Source of the DNA: Candidatus Poseidoniales archaeon
GTDB taxonomy: Archaea; Thermoplasmatota; Poseidoniia; Poseidoniales; Poseidoniaceae
NCBI GenBank assembly: GCA_012270265.1
Contig: JAAXIR010000061.1
Location: 2,109-8,717, forward strand
DNA: 6,609 nucleotides
Direction of reading: 5' to 3'
Below the pieces are notes generated by a model. It had not been told where the DNA came from and did not search any database. It saw nothing but the letters and a program-made list of their open reading frames with translations. Below are positions 1 to 6,390 of the stretch, in pieces. Made by a program: the position numbers and the translations under genes. How positions within the stretch are numbered: position 1 is the first letter of the stretch; each line of letters starts with the position of its first letter.

Positions 1-252
1 ATGCCGATTGTACCGACTGGTTCGGTTTGGCGTGCAGCGGAGGCTCAGTTTGTCCTCGATCAGGGGGCTCAAGCAGTCGGCGGTGCTCGAGTCGCACTGG
101 CGCATCCCGATTGGGCTTCCTTGGTCGCAGATTTGACCTACAATCCAAAGGCATCCCCATTTACACCCGAGGAACTTCGTTCTGCAGACCTGAGTCCAAC
201 ATTCGTTGATTATATGCGAAGATGGAGAGGATTCGTCACGGACGGTCGGTGA
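1..252 (+). CDS. C-terminal end of an Old Yellow Enzyme-like NADH:flavin oxidoreductase (5' truncated by the window edge)
   Basis: The 83 visible residues look like the last strands and the tail of a flavin-dependent TIM-barrel oxidoreductase. Residues 3-8 (IVPTGS) fit the beta-strand whose Gly contacts the FMN phosphate. Residues 15-38 (helix, then AVGGAR, then LAHPDW) match the family's final 'vL..G..D.V..gR..l.hPdw' pattern, with R30 and P36-D37-W38 as the recognisable points. The tail (PFT..EL at 53-59, LSPTFVDYMRRW at 64-75, GFV) resembles the C-terminus of several NADH:flavin oxidoreductases. Members of the family reduce activated C=C bonds or related substrates with NAD(P)H, in the cytoplasm. 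The ATG at base 1 is probably an internal Met, because a whole enzyme is about 350-400 residues and the catalytic part would lie upstream. The 3' end overlaps orn by 17 bases, tail-to-tail. The family call rests on remembered motifs; the substrate cannot be told. Confidence 0.68.
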   Translation: MPIVPTGSVWRAAEAQFVLDQGAQAVGGARVALAHPDWASLVADLTYNPKASPFTPEELRSADLSPTFVDYMRRWRGFVTDGR

Positions 253-784
253 AGATCAATTCGCGAAAGTGAACCAATTCGTACACAGACTCACGGATGT
301 CATCGAGGGCCAGGTGCGCACCCTTCTTCTCGAATTTTGGCAGTCCGGGATACCAACGTCGTGCAAGTTCCTTGATGGTTGAAACATCAACCATTCTGTA
401 ATGCAAATATTTGGCAACACTTGGCATTTCTTTGACGAGGAATTGACGGTCATTCCATACTGAATTGCCACAGAGTGGTGCGGTTCTCTTGGGTACGTGT
501 TCTTTGATGAACTCGAGGGTTTGTCGTTCAGCCTCTTCCAAACGAACAGAATCGTTCCGCACTCGATCGATCAATCCACTCCCGAAGTGGTGTCGAGTAT
601 TCCATTCATCCATGCCTTCGATGAGCTCTTCAGCAACAGAAATGGCAAGATTTGGGCCCTCGGCAATGATGTTGAGTTCAGAGTCGGTAATGATTGTTGC
701 AATTTCAATGATGCTTTCTCGTTCCAAGTCCAAACCTGTCATCTCGAGGTCTATCCATACCATTCGCTTGTTCGGGTCGTCCAT
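236..784 (-). CDS. orn: Oligoribonuclease (DEDDh 3'-5' exoribonuclease)
   Basis: A complete 182-residue protein, almost the same length as Escherichia coli Orn. Orn degrades RNA fragments of 2-5 nucleotides to mononucleotides in the cytoplasm, the last step of RNA turnover, and in bacteria it also clears pGpG. All DEDDh motifs are visible: Exo I WIDLEMTGLD (catalytic D12, E14), Exo II CGNSVWNDRQFL (D112) and Exo III HLALDDIRES (H157, D162). Orn-specific blocks are also present: IIEIATIITD near 25-34, AEGPNLAI near 41-48, and DVSTIKELARRW at 133-144. I chose the ATG at 782-784 because homology begins there. The frame stays open upstream to base 1000, but the extra 72 residues are low-complexity and lie antisense to the protease gene. 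No good Shine-Dalgarno sequence precedes the start, and TTTATT at 13-18 bases upstream is too close to be a normal TATA box. The gene is convergent with the flavin enzyme and divergent from the protease. Orn is not typical of archaea, so transfer from bacteria is possible. Confidence 0.94.
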   Translation of the reverse strand: MDDPNKRMVWIDLEMTGLDLERESIIEIATIITDSELNIIAEGPNLAISVAEELIEGMDEWNTRHHFGSGLIDRVRNDSVRLEEAERQTLEFIKEHVPKRTAPLCGNSVWNDRQFLVKEMPSVAKYLHYRMVDVSTIKELARRWYPGLPKFEKKGAHLALDDIRESVYELVHFRELIFTDRP

Positions 785-914
785 GGTTTTCCGACAATAA
801 AGCGGTTCTTGAAGTCGGCGTAGGATTCTTGATGGTGATGTTGTAGGCTTGGGCATGGTCGATGCAGGTGATGTTGCAGTTGCAGTCGGCTCCGAGGCCT
901 TTGACCTCTGGCTA
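785..914. other. Divergent intergenic region between orn and the S8 protease
   Basis: A 130-base non-coding spacer that must hold the start signals of both flanking genes. I found no convincing TATA box at the expected distance for either gene and no Shine-Dalgarno sequence. Both strands are open here: the orn frame extends upstream to base 1000, and the protease frame extends upstream to a TTG at 849 and an ATG at 855. A longer protease start (22 or 20 extra residues) therefore cannot be excluded. The only visible structure is a pair of short direct repeats, listed separately. I folded no tRNA from it. Confidence 0.6.
831..879. repeat. Short imperfect direct repeat in the divergent spacer
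   Basis: The 10-base word GGTGATGTTG occurs at 834-843 and again at 867-876, exactly 33 bases apart. Extended to 831-846 and 864-879 the two copies match at 13 of 16 bases. The second copy runs into a tandem TTGCAG pair (874-879 and 880-885). A spacing of about three helical turns, located between two divergent genes, would suit an operator. However, 33 is also a multiple of three, so a coding origin or chance is possible. Confidence 0.35.
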
Positions 915-2231
915 ATGATGCTTAAATTCCGCACTTGGCTGGTCGTCATACTTCTCCTCGTCGTTGGAATGTCGTATTTTGCTATCTCCGATTGGGCCAC
1001 TGACGATGAAGGTCAGAACTCCACATCATCGATCAATTCTGATACAGGATGGAGACATTATTGCGTTCTCGCACCAGGTGATCCCGGTCGCAACGTCTAT
1101 CACGAACATTTCCGAAGTGAGGAAGTCTATCCAAACTGGCTCCTTGAATCGCTCGGCGTGACCAAAACATGTGACATTACGTTTGATGGTTCATGGCAGG
1201 AGCGTTACGAGGCCGACAAAGAATCTTGCTGGGATAACATCACGACGTCCGATATTGTGTATTTCTCTGGAACAAAAATCATTGGAACATCACCCGATGG
1301 GCAAACGGATATTCACATTCTCGACGACCCTTCAGACGGGCACGGTACCGCCGTTACGGGGGCAGTCTTGGATGCAAATCCAGATGCAGTTATTTTCTTC
1401 GTTGAAGGTTTCTCGACAGAAGCGGTTCTTGCGGCTTCCAATCAACCGCTTGTAGATATCATCTCCACCTCATTTGGAGCCATTGGATCACTTCCAGTAC
1501 CTGGAATTGAGACTGGAACGTACGAAGCAGTGGTTGGCAACAACAAGATTCACACCGGAGCAGCGGACAATACGCCTTCTCCTGCAGTTCAAGATGCTAC
1601 AGCAGGCCCACCTTGGTCGATTGGTATTGCTGGATACGCTGAGGAAGGCGACGATCAGAAGGAGACGATGAGTGGTTCCTATCCCGATATTGCAGCAGAT
1701 TGGACCCAAGTCTTGCCAAATCACGATGATACAGATGGCTATCATGAGACGTCCGGGACGTCTTTCGCAACGCCCCGTACGGCTGGAATTTTGTCGTTTA
1801 TTCTGCAAGAGTTGCGAGAAGAATTCAACGATGGAGGTTCAGGAGCATCCACAGAACGTGGTGGTTATCTTGTCAACGGAACGACCAGTGATGGTGAATC
1901 CTTTACCATCCGCAATTCAGAGGTACGTAACGCACTGAACTTGTCCGCTTGGTATCCGTCGTTTACAACATGGGATCCACTCTCTGGTACAACACCCGTT
2001 TCACCGGTTGCACCATGCACCCAAGTTGGTTGGGGCGTTGTCAATATGTCCAATATCGAACCTATGCTGATGCACTTGAATGGAACGCAATCTATGGACA
2101 ACCGTCCCGGTGATGTCGTCCTGTGCATGAACATCAATCAAGAAGCTCGTGAGGCGTACTGGGGCGTTTACCCTTCAGCACCTGACGAAGCTCTTGTTAT
2201 AGACCGTGAAGCCATCTTCAAAGAAGAATGA
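915..2231 (+). CDS. Membrane-anchored or secreted subtilisin-family (S8) serine protease
   Basis: A 438-residue protein from the ATG at 915. This start is preferred because it puts a basic K4/R6 just before a hydrophobic stretch (residues 8-23), a classic signal peptide or signal anchor. A second ATG follows at 918, and the frame is also open from a TTG at 849. The S8 landmarks are the His motif DGHGTAVTG (H143), the strand IISTSFGA (182-189), AADN as the likely oxyanion-hole segment (N219), the Ser motif SGTSFATPRTAG (S283), and a C-terminal GWGVVN (372-377) typical of the end of the subtilase fold. The catalytic Asp is not obvious: where 'V.V.DtG' is expected, the sequence is DIVYFSGT (113-120), with Ser at the likely Asp position. 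D113 or D91 could substitute. Cys residues at 50, 86, 105, 368 and 404 suggest disulfides outside the cell. The mature part is rich in Asp and Glu. No downstream partner gene exists: its stop touches that of the giant membrane-protein gene. Confidence 0.87.
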   Translation: MMLKFRTWLVVILLLVVGMSYFAISDWATDDEGQNSTSSINSDTGWRHYCVLAPGDPGRNVYHEHFRSEEVYPNWLLESLGVTKTCDITFDGSWQERYEADKESCWDNITTSDIVYFSGTKIIGTSPDGQTDIHILDDPSDGHGTAVTGAVLDANPDAVIFFVEGFSTEAVLAASNQPLVDIISTSFGAIGSLPVPGIETGTYEAVVGNNKIHTGAADNTPSPAVQDATAGPPWSIGIAGYAEEGDDQKETMSGSYPDIAADWTQVLPNHDDTDGYHETSGTSFATPRTAGILSFILQELREEFNDGGSGASTERGGYLVNGTTSDGESFTIRNSEVRNALNLSAWYPSFTTWDPLSGTTPVSPVAPCTQVGWGVVNMSNIEPMLMHLNGTQSMDNRPGDVVLCMNINQEAREAYWGVYPSAPDEALVIDREAIFKEE

Positions 2232-2234
2232 TCA
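2229..2234. other. Abutting convergent stop codons (TGATCA)
   Basis: The TGA ending the protease (2229-2231) is followed without a spacer by TCA (2232-2234), the minus-strand TGA of the giant membrane-protein gene. The six bases form the palindrome TGATCA. No intergenic DNA exists for a terminator, so each transcript must end inside the other gene. I saw no obvious U-run terminator in the nearest bases on either strand. Confidence 0.9.
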
Positions 2235-5200
2235 CAGTGGTTCGAAGTCAAGGACAATCTGTCCAAGCATATTGACACGGACAACTGGCTTGAAACCTTC
2301 ATGCGGTGTCATGGCAATGGTTCGAGTGATCTGTTCAATCGATTCCTTTGGCAGACGGACATCAAATCCTTCCATCGTTTCGATGTAACCGATGTTGTTC
2401 GTCGTTGCCTTACCAATTGGCTTGGCGATTTCATTCAACTCTTCTTCAAGTTCCTTGCCCAACTTGAGGAGTTCCAATTCTTCAGCATCCGTGCTGCCTT
2501 TCTCCTCAACAGACATTGACTCAGTCTTGATTTCATGCTCTTGGATGTCGTCAGATTCCTCTTCAACATCTTCTTCCATGTCATCTTCTTCAACGTCTTC
2601 ATCATCATCCACAGACGCTTCGGGAACGGGTCGTTGAGGAACAACTGTATTTCCAAAGACTTGAGGGATAACAACATCCTGTACGTCGAACATTGAACGG
2701 CGCTGCATGTACATGAAGCCGTAGCCAAGAGCGAGCAGCCCAGTAAGAACAAGCGTCAGGCTTCTGAAGAGAACATCACTTGATCCATCCAAGTACATGT
2801 AAAGGCTAAACATCGTCAAAACGGACCCGAACACACCGAGACCACGTCGCCACCGAACCTGTGCTTGCGTCTCATCAAAGCCAGTGATGGCGAGAGCTGT
2901 AAGGATGGCTGCGGTCAAGAAGAAAGCAATCTCGGTTTGATCCTGACCGAAGGCGTAAATGACACCGGTCAATGCTGCGACGACTCCGGAGAAGCCCATG
3001 TACTCGATGAAGGTAAAGAACTCATCATCGTCTTTCCAAGTGAAAATCTTCGAGTCATAGATTCGGTCGGTCTTCGAAGAGAGGTAAATCATGACAGCAC
3101 CTTCAACAAAGAAGATGCCTCCGATGAGGAACTGTCGCAAGGACTCCGATCCAACCTCGAACTGATGGATGAGATTGGCTGCTGTCAATCCGTCGATGAG
3201 AGGGAGGAACAGAATCGATACCTTGTCACCCTTCTGTACGGCTTCATAGGTGGCCCATCCACTTCCCGCAAGCATACCAAGGCCATTGACAACATCGAAC
3301 GAAAGAAGGAGCGTTGAGATGGCCAAAAAGCGTAGTTGCGTATCCAAAGAGTATGGCATGAGGTATTCCAGTCGCTCCTCATCTGTAACAATCATGAGCA
3401 TGATGCCATAGGCCTCTGAAAGCCAAAGGACGTAAATGATAGCGCCAGAGAACAGCATCGAGTATCCAAATATCTCACCTGTGAAGTAGCCTCCATCAGA
3501 GAAACCGATCATAAAGGAGAAGATGATTCCAACCGAGAGAAGTGGCATGAGGTTGATGTCTCCACGTACCCATGCGTTGGCGATACCGAAGATACATGCA
3601 ACAAGTGGCAACCAAGACGCCGATGGAAGGACGGCCCAAATGGCGAACAAGAACCAAATCATAGGTAAGAACCACGGGAACGGATTGTCCACGTATTCAT
3701 CACTTTGAACATCTCGAACGCTCCATGCAAGTGGCATCAGCATATGCGCTGCGACAAGCATTCCAGTCACTCGAGTAAACCAAAGGATTCTGACTTCTGT
3801 GATGTCTTCGGGATTGTCGAAGAACGATTCGAGGAAGGCATGAGCAAGGCCGTGATCGTAGGTCCAATACATCGAGATGGTTGCAAGAGGTGCCAACAAC
3901 GTCACACCATGGTGTCGATATTGAATGGCTGTAATCGTGACAAGCCCGTACATGCTAAGGAAGAGCAGGCCGCCTGATTGGTCGAGCATTCCAATGACCA
4001 ACAGAACACAGAGCATAACTTGGTCTGCTGGTCGGCTCAAATGGTCTCGGTCTAGGCCACGCTTATTGATGAGAACAAACGCACCAATCGGTGCAGATAG
4101 GAAGATGATATCGTATACAATACCTGCCTTGAACAAGCCATCCGTGTGTTCAACATTGAACATGAGTGGAATGGAAGAGGCTGCAACGATGAGGAGCATG
4201 AAGGCACCAATCATTCTGCTCTGTGAAGAGATGACATCCATGGATTTGATTTCCCACATGACAAGACCAATTGGAATGGCATACAAACCGACCAGGTAGA
4301 ACGCATCCCCGACCAATACATCCGGGTTCAGCATGCTGATACCGATCGTAATGGCTAGAAGCGAGAAGGCCATCGATATACGGCCAATGGATCCAATTGA
4401 ACTGTCAGTGAAAACATCGGCATCATCAACTTCCTTGATGTACCATGCATTTGTTTCCGAATCGTAGGTGTAAGCACCAGCTGCTTTCAATTCGAGCAGG
4501 GACATCAATTGCCCGATGTCCACTTCAACATCGCGTACGGTGTTAAACAGACCGTATACAATGAGACCAAGCAGTACGAACTCAAGCGATACTCCATTCA
4601 AAGCCGAGATTTGGTAGGAATCCGGAATGTCGAGTTTGCCGGTCAAGAGCAAACCGGTGCTCACGGCTAAGGCCGTAATGAGAGCCAATGTCGAATTTCG
4701 ACGTTCGATATCGTCCTTACCTCGTGCTCGTAGCATGGATTCGTAGACCATGCCGAGGAGATAAATCACGAAGATCCATGTGACAAACCAGTATTCAGAA
4801 TCCAAAATGGTCGAACTGAGTGCAATGAATGTGACCGTTTGAACACTGTTCCAAATCGAAATCTTGTCCAATCTCCTTGCCGTTTCAGCGATAACAACGA
4901 TGCCGATGGCAATTGCAATGTCCATCTCGACTTGATCAACGCCATATCCTATCTGGTCACTAAAGAGGTACGAGAAGGAGAGTGCTGACATCGTGAAATT
5001 CGCAACCCACTTGCGTGTTGCTTCTGCAGCAAACAGCATGTAGGAAATCATGACCAATGCGATAACCCAAGGGATGATGGCTTCATCACCATCGAGCGTC
5101 CACAACGAGAACGCAAGTCCAATCGGCATTGCCGGGACTCTGTTTCTGTGTGTTGCAGGGAAGTAGGCGCATAGGACAGTAATCCAAAGTGCGACAGGTA

Positions 5201-6257
5201 ACGTCAACAGATTCGCAGCATTTTCGTTTCCTATTTCGGTTGGCTTTAATGGGCCAACAATGAGGTTGAAATTTTCCAAGCTCGCGATGAGCATAGCAAC
5301 TACAACAACACCGATCATGAAGAAGGACATTTTTTCCGCCAACGTTTGCTTTAATCGCTCATTTCCTGCTAAGTATCCCTGAATGATGATGATGAAGATG
5401 AGGAGTGAAAGCGCTCCACCTTCTCCTCCACTAGGTGCGTTTTCATTGAGAATTTCATAGATGATTGGAATGATGCCTGATACGACGCTGACGACAGCGA
5501 AATTGATCGATTTGTTTGACATCAATGCGCTGTACATGGCAAGTCCACACAATCCAACGATTGCAGTTCCAAGAGGATAGGATACTTCGTATTCAGCCCA
5601 CTCAATCCACGTTCCTACACCAACAAGCAACAATCCGAGCGGAATGTAGCTAGCAACAGCCCATCCAAACGATGTATCGCCTTTGTAACGCTCGAGGATT
5701 TTGCGGTGAGCGAGCCACATCCCGAATGCACCAAGACTCTGCGCATAGATTAGATTCGCACTTGCAATAAATTCACCAGTAGTATCATCCACAGTGCCAA
5801 GCATGGTGAATTTGCTTCCATCAAACTCAAATTCAGACAGCGTGAAGTAACCTGCAAGATATCGAATACCCCAAAGTGTTCCAACAGCCATGAAAAAGAA
5901 TGACATGCCAAGTAGATAGTTCTGTGAAATCATCAGTTGGTAGTCGTTCTTTTTTGCCTGCAACTCTACCATGAAGAGCGCAATGCTTGCCGAGAGTAGT
6001 CCTCCTCCGAAAAGGTATGCGAATTTCTCTTCTCCGACTCCATCTGCAAAGGCGATTCCAAACAAACCTCCCCATATGAAGAGCATCGCAACGCCAAACA
6101 TCGTTATCTCAGTAAATCGTTCGAGTGAATCCCCGTTAGTATGTCCAGGGGCACGAACAATCACTGGCTTGAATGGAATTTCTTCCTCTTCCTTTGCAAA
6201 GATTGCATCATTTGCAATTGAGACCATTTGCTTGGGTTTTCTCTGTGGTGCAGGCAT
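2232..6257 (-). CDS. Giant polytopic membrane protein of unknown function with an acidic linker and a small C-terminal domain
   Basis: The protein has 1341 residues and I do not recognise its family. Residues 1-49 are soluble and polar. I count about 37 hydrophobic stretches by eye, so roughly 33-38 membrane segments, in three blocks: 52-572 (about 18), 626-947 (about 12) and 973-1184 (about 7). A soluble loop (573-625) separates blocks 1 and 2. Residues 1185-1212 follow the last helix. A very acidic stretch comes next (1217-1237, 17 of 21 residues Asp or Glu), then a Glu/Leu/Lys-rich, probably coiled-coil segment (about 1255-1277), then a compact tail (1288-1341) with GYIETMEGFDVRLP and VVRVNMLGQIVLDFEP. 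I saw no ATP-binding motif, no metal cluster and no repeated charged motif in the helices that would point to transport, glycosyl transfer or proton pumping. The start at 6257 is supported by a TATA box 30-37 bases upstream and the lack of a Shine-Dalgarno sequence, which fits a nearly leaderless mRNA; M11 (ATG at 6225-6227) is an alternative. The frame is intact throughout, with consistent hydrophobic patterning, so the gene is real. Confidence 0.88.
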   Translation of the reverse strand: MPAPQRKPKQMVSIANDAIFAKEEEEIPFKPVIVRAPGHTNGDSLERFTEITMFGVAMLFIWGGLFGIAFADGVGEEKFAYLFGGGLLSASIALFMVELQAKKNDYQLMISQNYLLGMSFFFMAVGTLWGIRYLAGYFTLSEFEFDGSKFTMLGTVDDTTGEFIASANLIYAQSLGAFGMWLAHRKILERYKGDTSFGWAVASYIPLGLLLVGVGTWIEWAEYEVSYPLGTAIVGLCGLAMYSALMSNKSINFAVVSVVSGIIPIIYEILNENAPSGGEGGALSLLIFIIIIQGYLAGNERLKQTLAEKMSFFMIGVVVVAMLIASLENFNLIVGPLKPTEIGNENAANLLTLPVALWITVLCAYFPATHRNRVPAMPIGLAFSLWTLDGDEAIIPWVIALVMISYMLFAAEATRKWVANFTMSALSFSYLFSDQIGYGVDQVEMDIAIAIGIVVIAETARRLDKISIWNSVQTVTFIALSSTILDSEYWFVTWIFVIYLLGMVYESMLRARGKDDIERRNSTLALITALAVSTGLLLTGKLDIPDSYQISALNGVSLEFVLLGLIVYGLFNTVRDVEVDIGQLMSLLELKAAGAYTYDSETNAWYIKEVDDADVFTDSSIGSIGRISMAFSLLAITIGISMLNPDVLVGDAFYLVGLYAIPIGLVMWEIKSMDVISSQSRMIGAFMLLIVAASSIPLMFNVEHTDGLFKAGIVYDIIFLSAPIGAFVLINKRGLDRDHLSRPADQVMLCVLLVIGMLDQSGGLLFLSMYGLVTITAIQYRHHGVTLLAPLATISMYWTYDHGLAHAFLESFFDNPEDITEVRILWFTRVTGMLVAAHMLMPLAWSVRDVQSDEYVDNPFPWFLPMIWFLFAIWAVLPSASWLPLVACIFGIANAWVRGDINLMPLLSVGIIFSFMIGFSDGGYFTGEIFGYSMLFSGAIIYVLWLSEAYGIMLMIVTDEERLEYLMPYSLDTQLRFLAISTLLLSFDVVNGLGMLAGSGWATYEAVQKGDKVSILFLPLIDGLTAANLIHQFEVGSESLRQFLIGGIFFVEGAVMIYLSSKTDRIYDSKIFTWKDDDEFFTFIEYMGFSGVVAALTGVIYAFGQDQTEIAFFLTAAILTALAITGFDETQAQVRWRRGLGVFGSVLTMFSLYMYLDGSSDVLFRSLTLVLTGLLALGYGFMYMQRRSMFDVQDVVIPQVFGNTVVPQRPVPEASVDDDEDVEEDDMEEDVEEESDDIQEHEIKTESMSVEEKGSTDAEELELLKLGKELEEELNEIAKPIGKATTNNIGYIETMEGFDVRLPKESIEQITRTIAMTPHEGFKPVVRVNMLGQIVLDFEPL
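2547..2609 (-). repeat. Low-complexity acidic codon run in the giant membrane-protein gene
   Basis: This stretch is almost entirely GAT, GAC, GAA and GAG codons, read on the plus strand as runs of TCTTC and ATC. It encodes residues 1217-1237, with 17 acidic residues of 21, linking the last membrane helix to the C-terminal domain. The pattern would allow slippage and length variation between strains. A flexible, charged spacer is the likely structural role. Confidence 0.75.
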
Positions 6258-6286
6258 TTGAATCGATGCTTGTTGGCATGATTACC

Positions 6287-6294
6287 AATATAAA
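6287..6294 (-). promoter_or_regulatory. TATA box for the giant membrane-protein gene
   Basis: On the minus strand this reads TTTATATT, inside the A/T-only word AATTTATATT. Its near edge is 30 bases upstream of the ATG at 6257. Archaeal transcription usually starts about 25 bases past the centre of the box, here near 6265, giving a leader of only about 7-10 bases. That agrees with the absence of a Shine-Dalgarno sequence. The same AT-rich word read on the plus strand (AATATAAATT) could also serve the gene at 6391, with a leader of about 70 bases. A purine-rich BRE element is not clear on either side. Confidence 0.6.
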
Positions 6295-6342
6295 TTAACA
6301 CCCAGCATTATCCACTTTGGTAGCAATTCATGTTCATTTCTT

Positions 6343-6377
6343 AACACTCCAATTGAAAGACTTCAAACAATAGTGTT
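6343..6377 (+). promoter_or_regulatory. Possible two-tier hairpin in the leader of the gene at 6391
   Basis: An outer stem pairs AACACT (6343-6348) with AGTGTT (6372-6377). Inside it, TTGAA (6353-6357) pairs with TTCAA (6362-6366) around a four-base AGAC loop. The internal loops are four and five bases. The structure ends five bases before the Shine-Dalgarno sequence. It could modulate ribosome access, act as a protein binding site, or be chance in AT-rich DNA. The stems are short and only moderately stable. Confidence 0.3.
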
Positions 6378-6381
6378 TCTT

Positions 6382-6386
6382 GGAGG
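6382..6386 (+). promoter_or_regulatory. Shine-Dalgarno sequence for the gene at 6391
   Basis: GGAGG lies four bases before the ATG at 6391, a strong though tightly spaced ribosome binding site. It fixes the start of the downstream gene and contrasts with the other genes of the window, none of which has a clear one. Confidence 0.75.
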
Positions 6387-6390
6387 AAAC

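Larger units (their letters stand above)
6258..6390. other. Divergent intergenic region between the giant membrane-protein gene and the gene at 6391
   Basis: A 133-base AT-rich spacer holding the promoter of the giant gene on the minus strand and the 5' untranslated region of the secreted protein on the plus strand. Its left half has the TATA element and its right half a nested inverted repeat and a Shine-Dalgarno sequence. The word TTAACAC occurs twice, at 6295-6301 and 6341-6347. I saw no open reading frame of note in it. Confidence 0.7.

Noticed and set aside
465..823. Plus-strand open frames of about 110 residues opposite orn
   Set aside because: They are mirror images of the well-supported orn frame and resemble no known protein.
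849..914. Longer start of the S8 protease from TTG 849 or ATG 855
   Set aside because: It would put about 20 additional residues, some acidic, ahead of the signal sequence, and it has no ribosome binding site. It is not fully excluded, but the start at 915 gives a normal signal peptide.
785..914. A tRNA or small RNA gene in the divergent spacer
   Set aside because: A phrase resembling GGTTC is present, but no acceptor stem, anticodon arm or T-arm pairing could be built on either strand.
785..1000. N-terminal extension of orn by 72 residues
   Set aside because: The extension is Ser/Thr/Pro/Arg-rich and unlike any Orn N-terminus, and much of it is antisense to the start of the protease. Homology begins at the ATG ending at base 784.
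1474..2137. Open frames in other phases and on the minus strand within the protease gene
   Set aside because: The protease frame has clear S8 motifs across this stretch; the other frames show no domain-like pattern.
2547..2609. CRISPR-like or tandem repeat array
   Set aside because: The repetition is only runs of acidic codons within a coding frame, with no spacers or fixed unit length.
2865..4299. Several plus-strand open frames of 60-150 residues opposite the giant gene
   Set aside because: They lie wholly inside an intact 1341-codon frame on the other strand, have unnatural composition and no start signals, so they are shadows.
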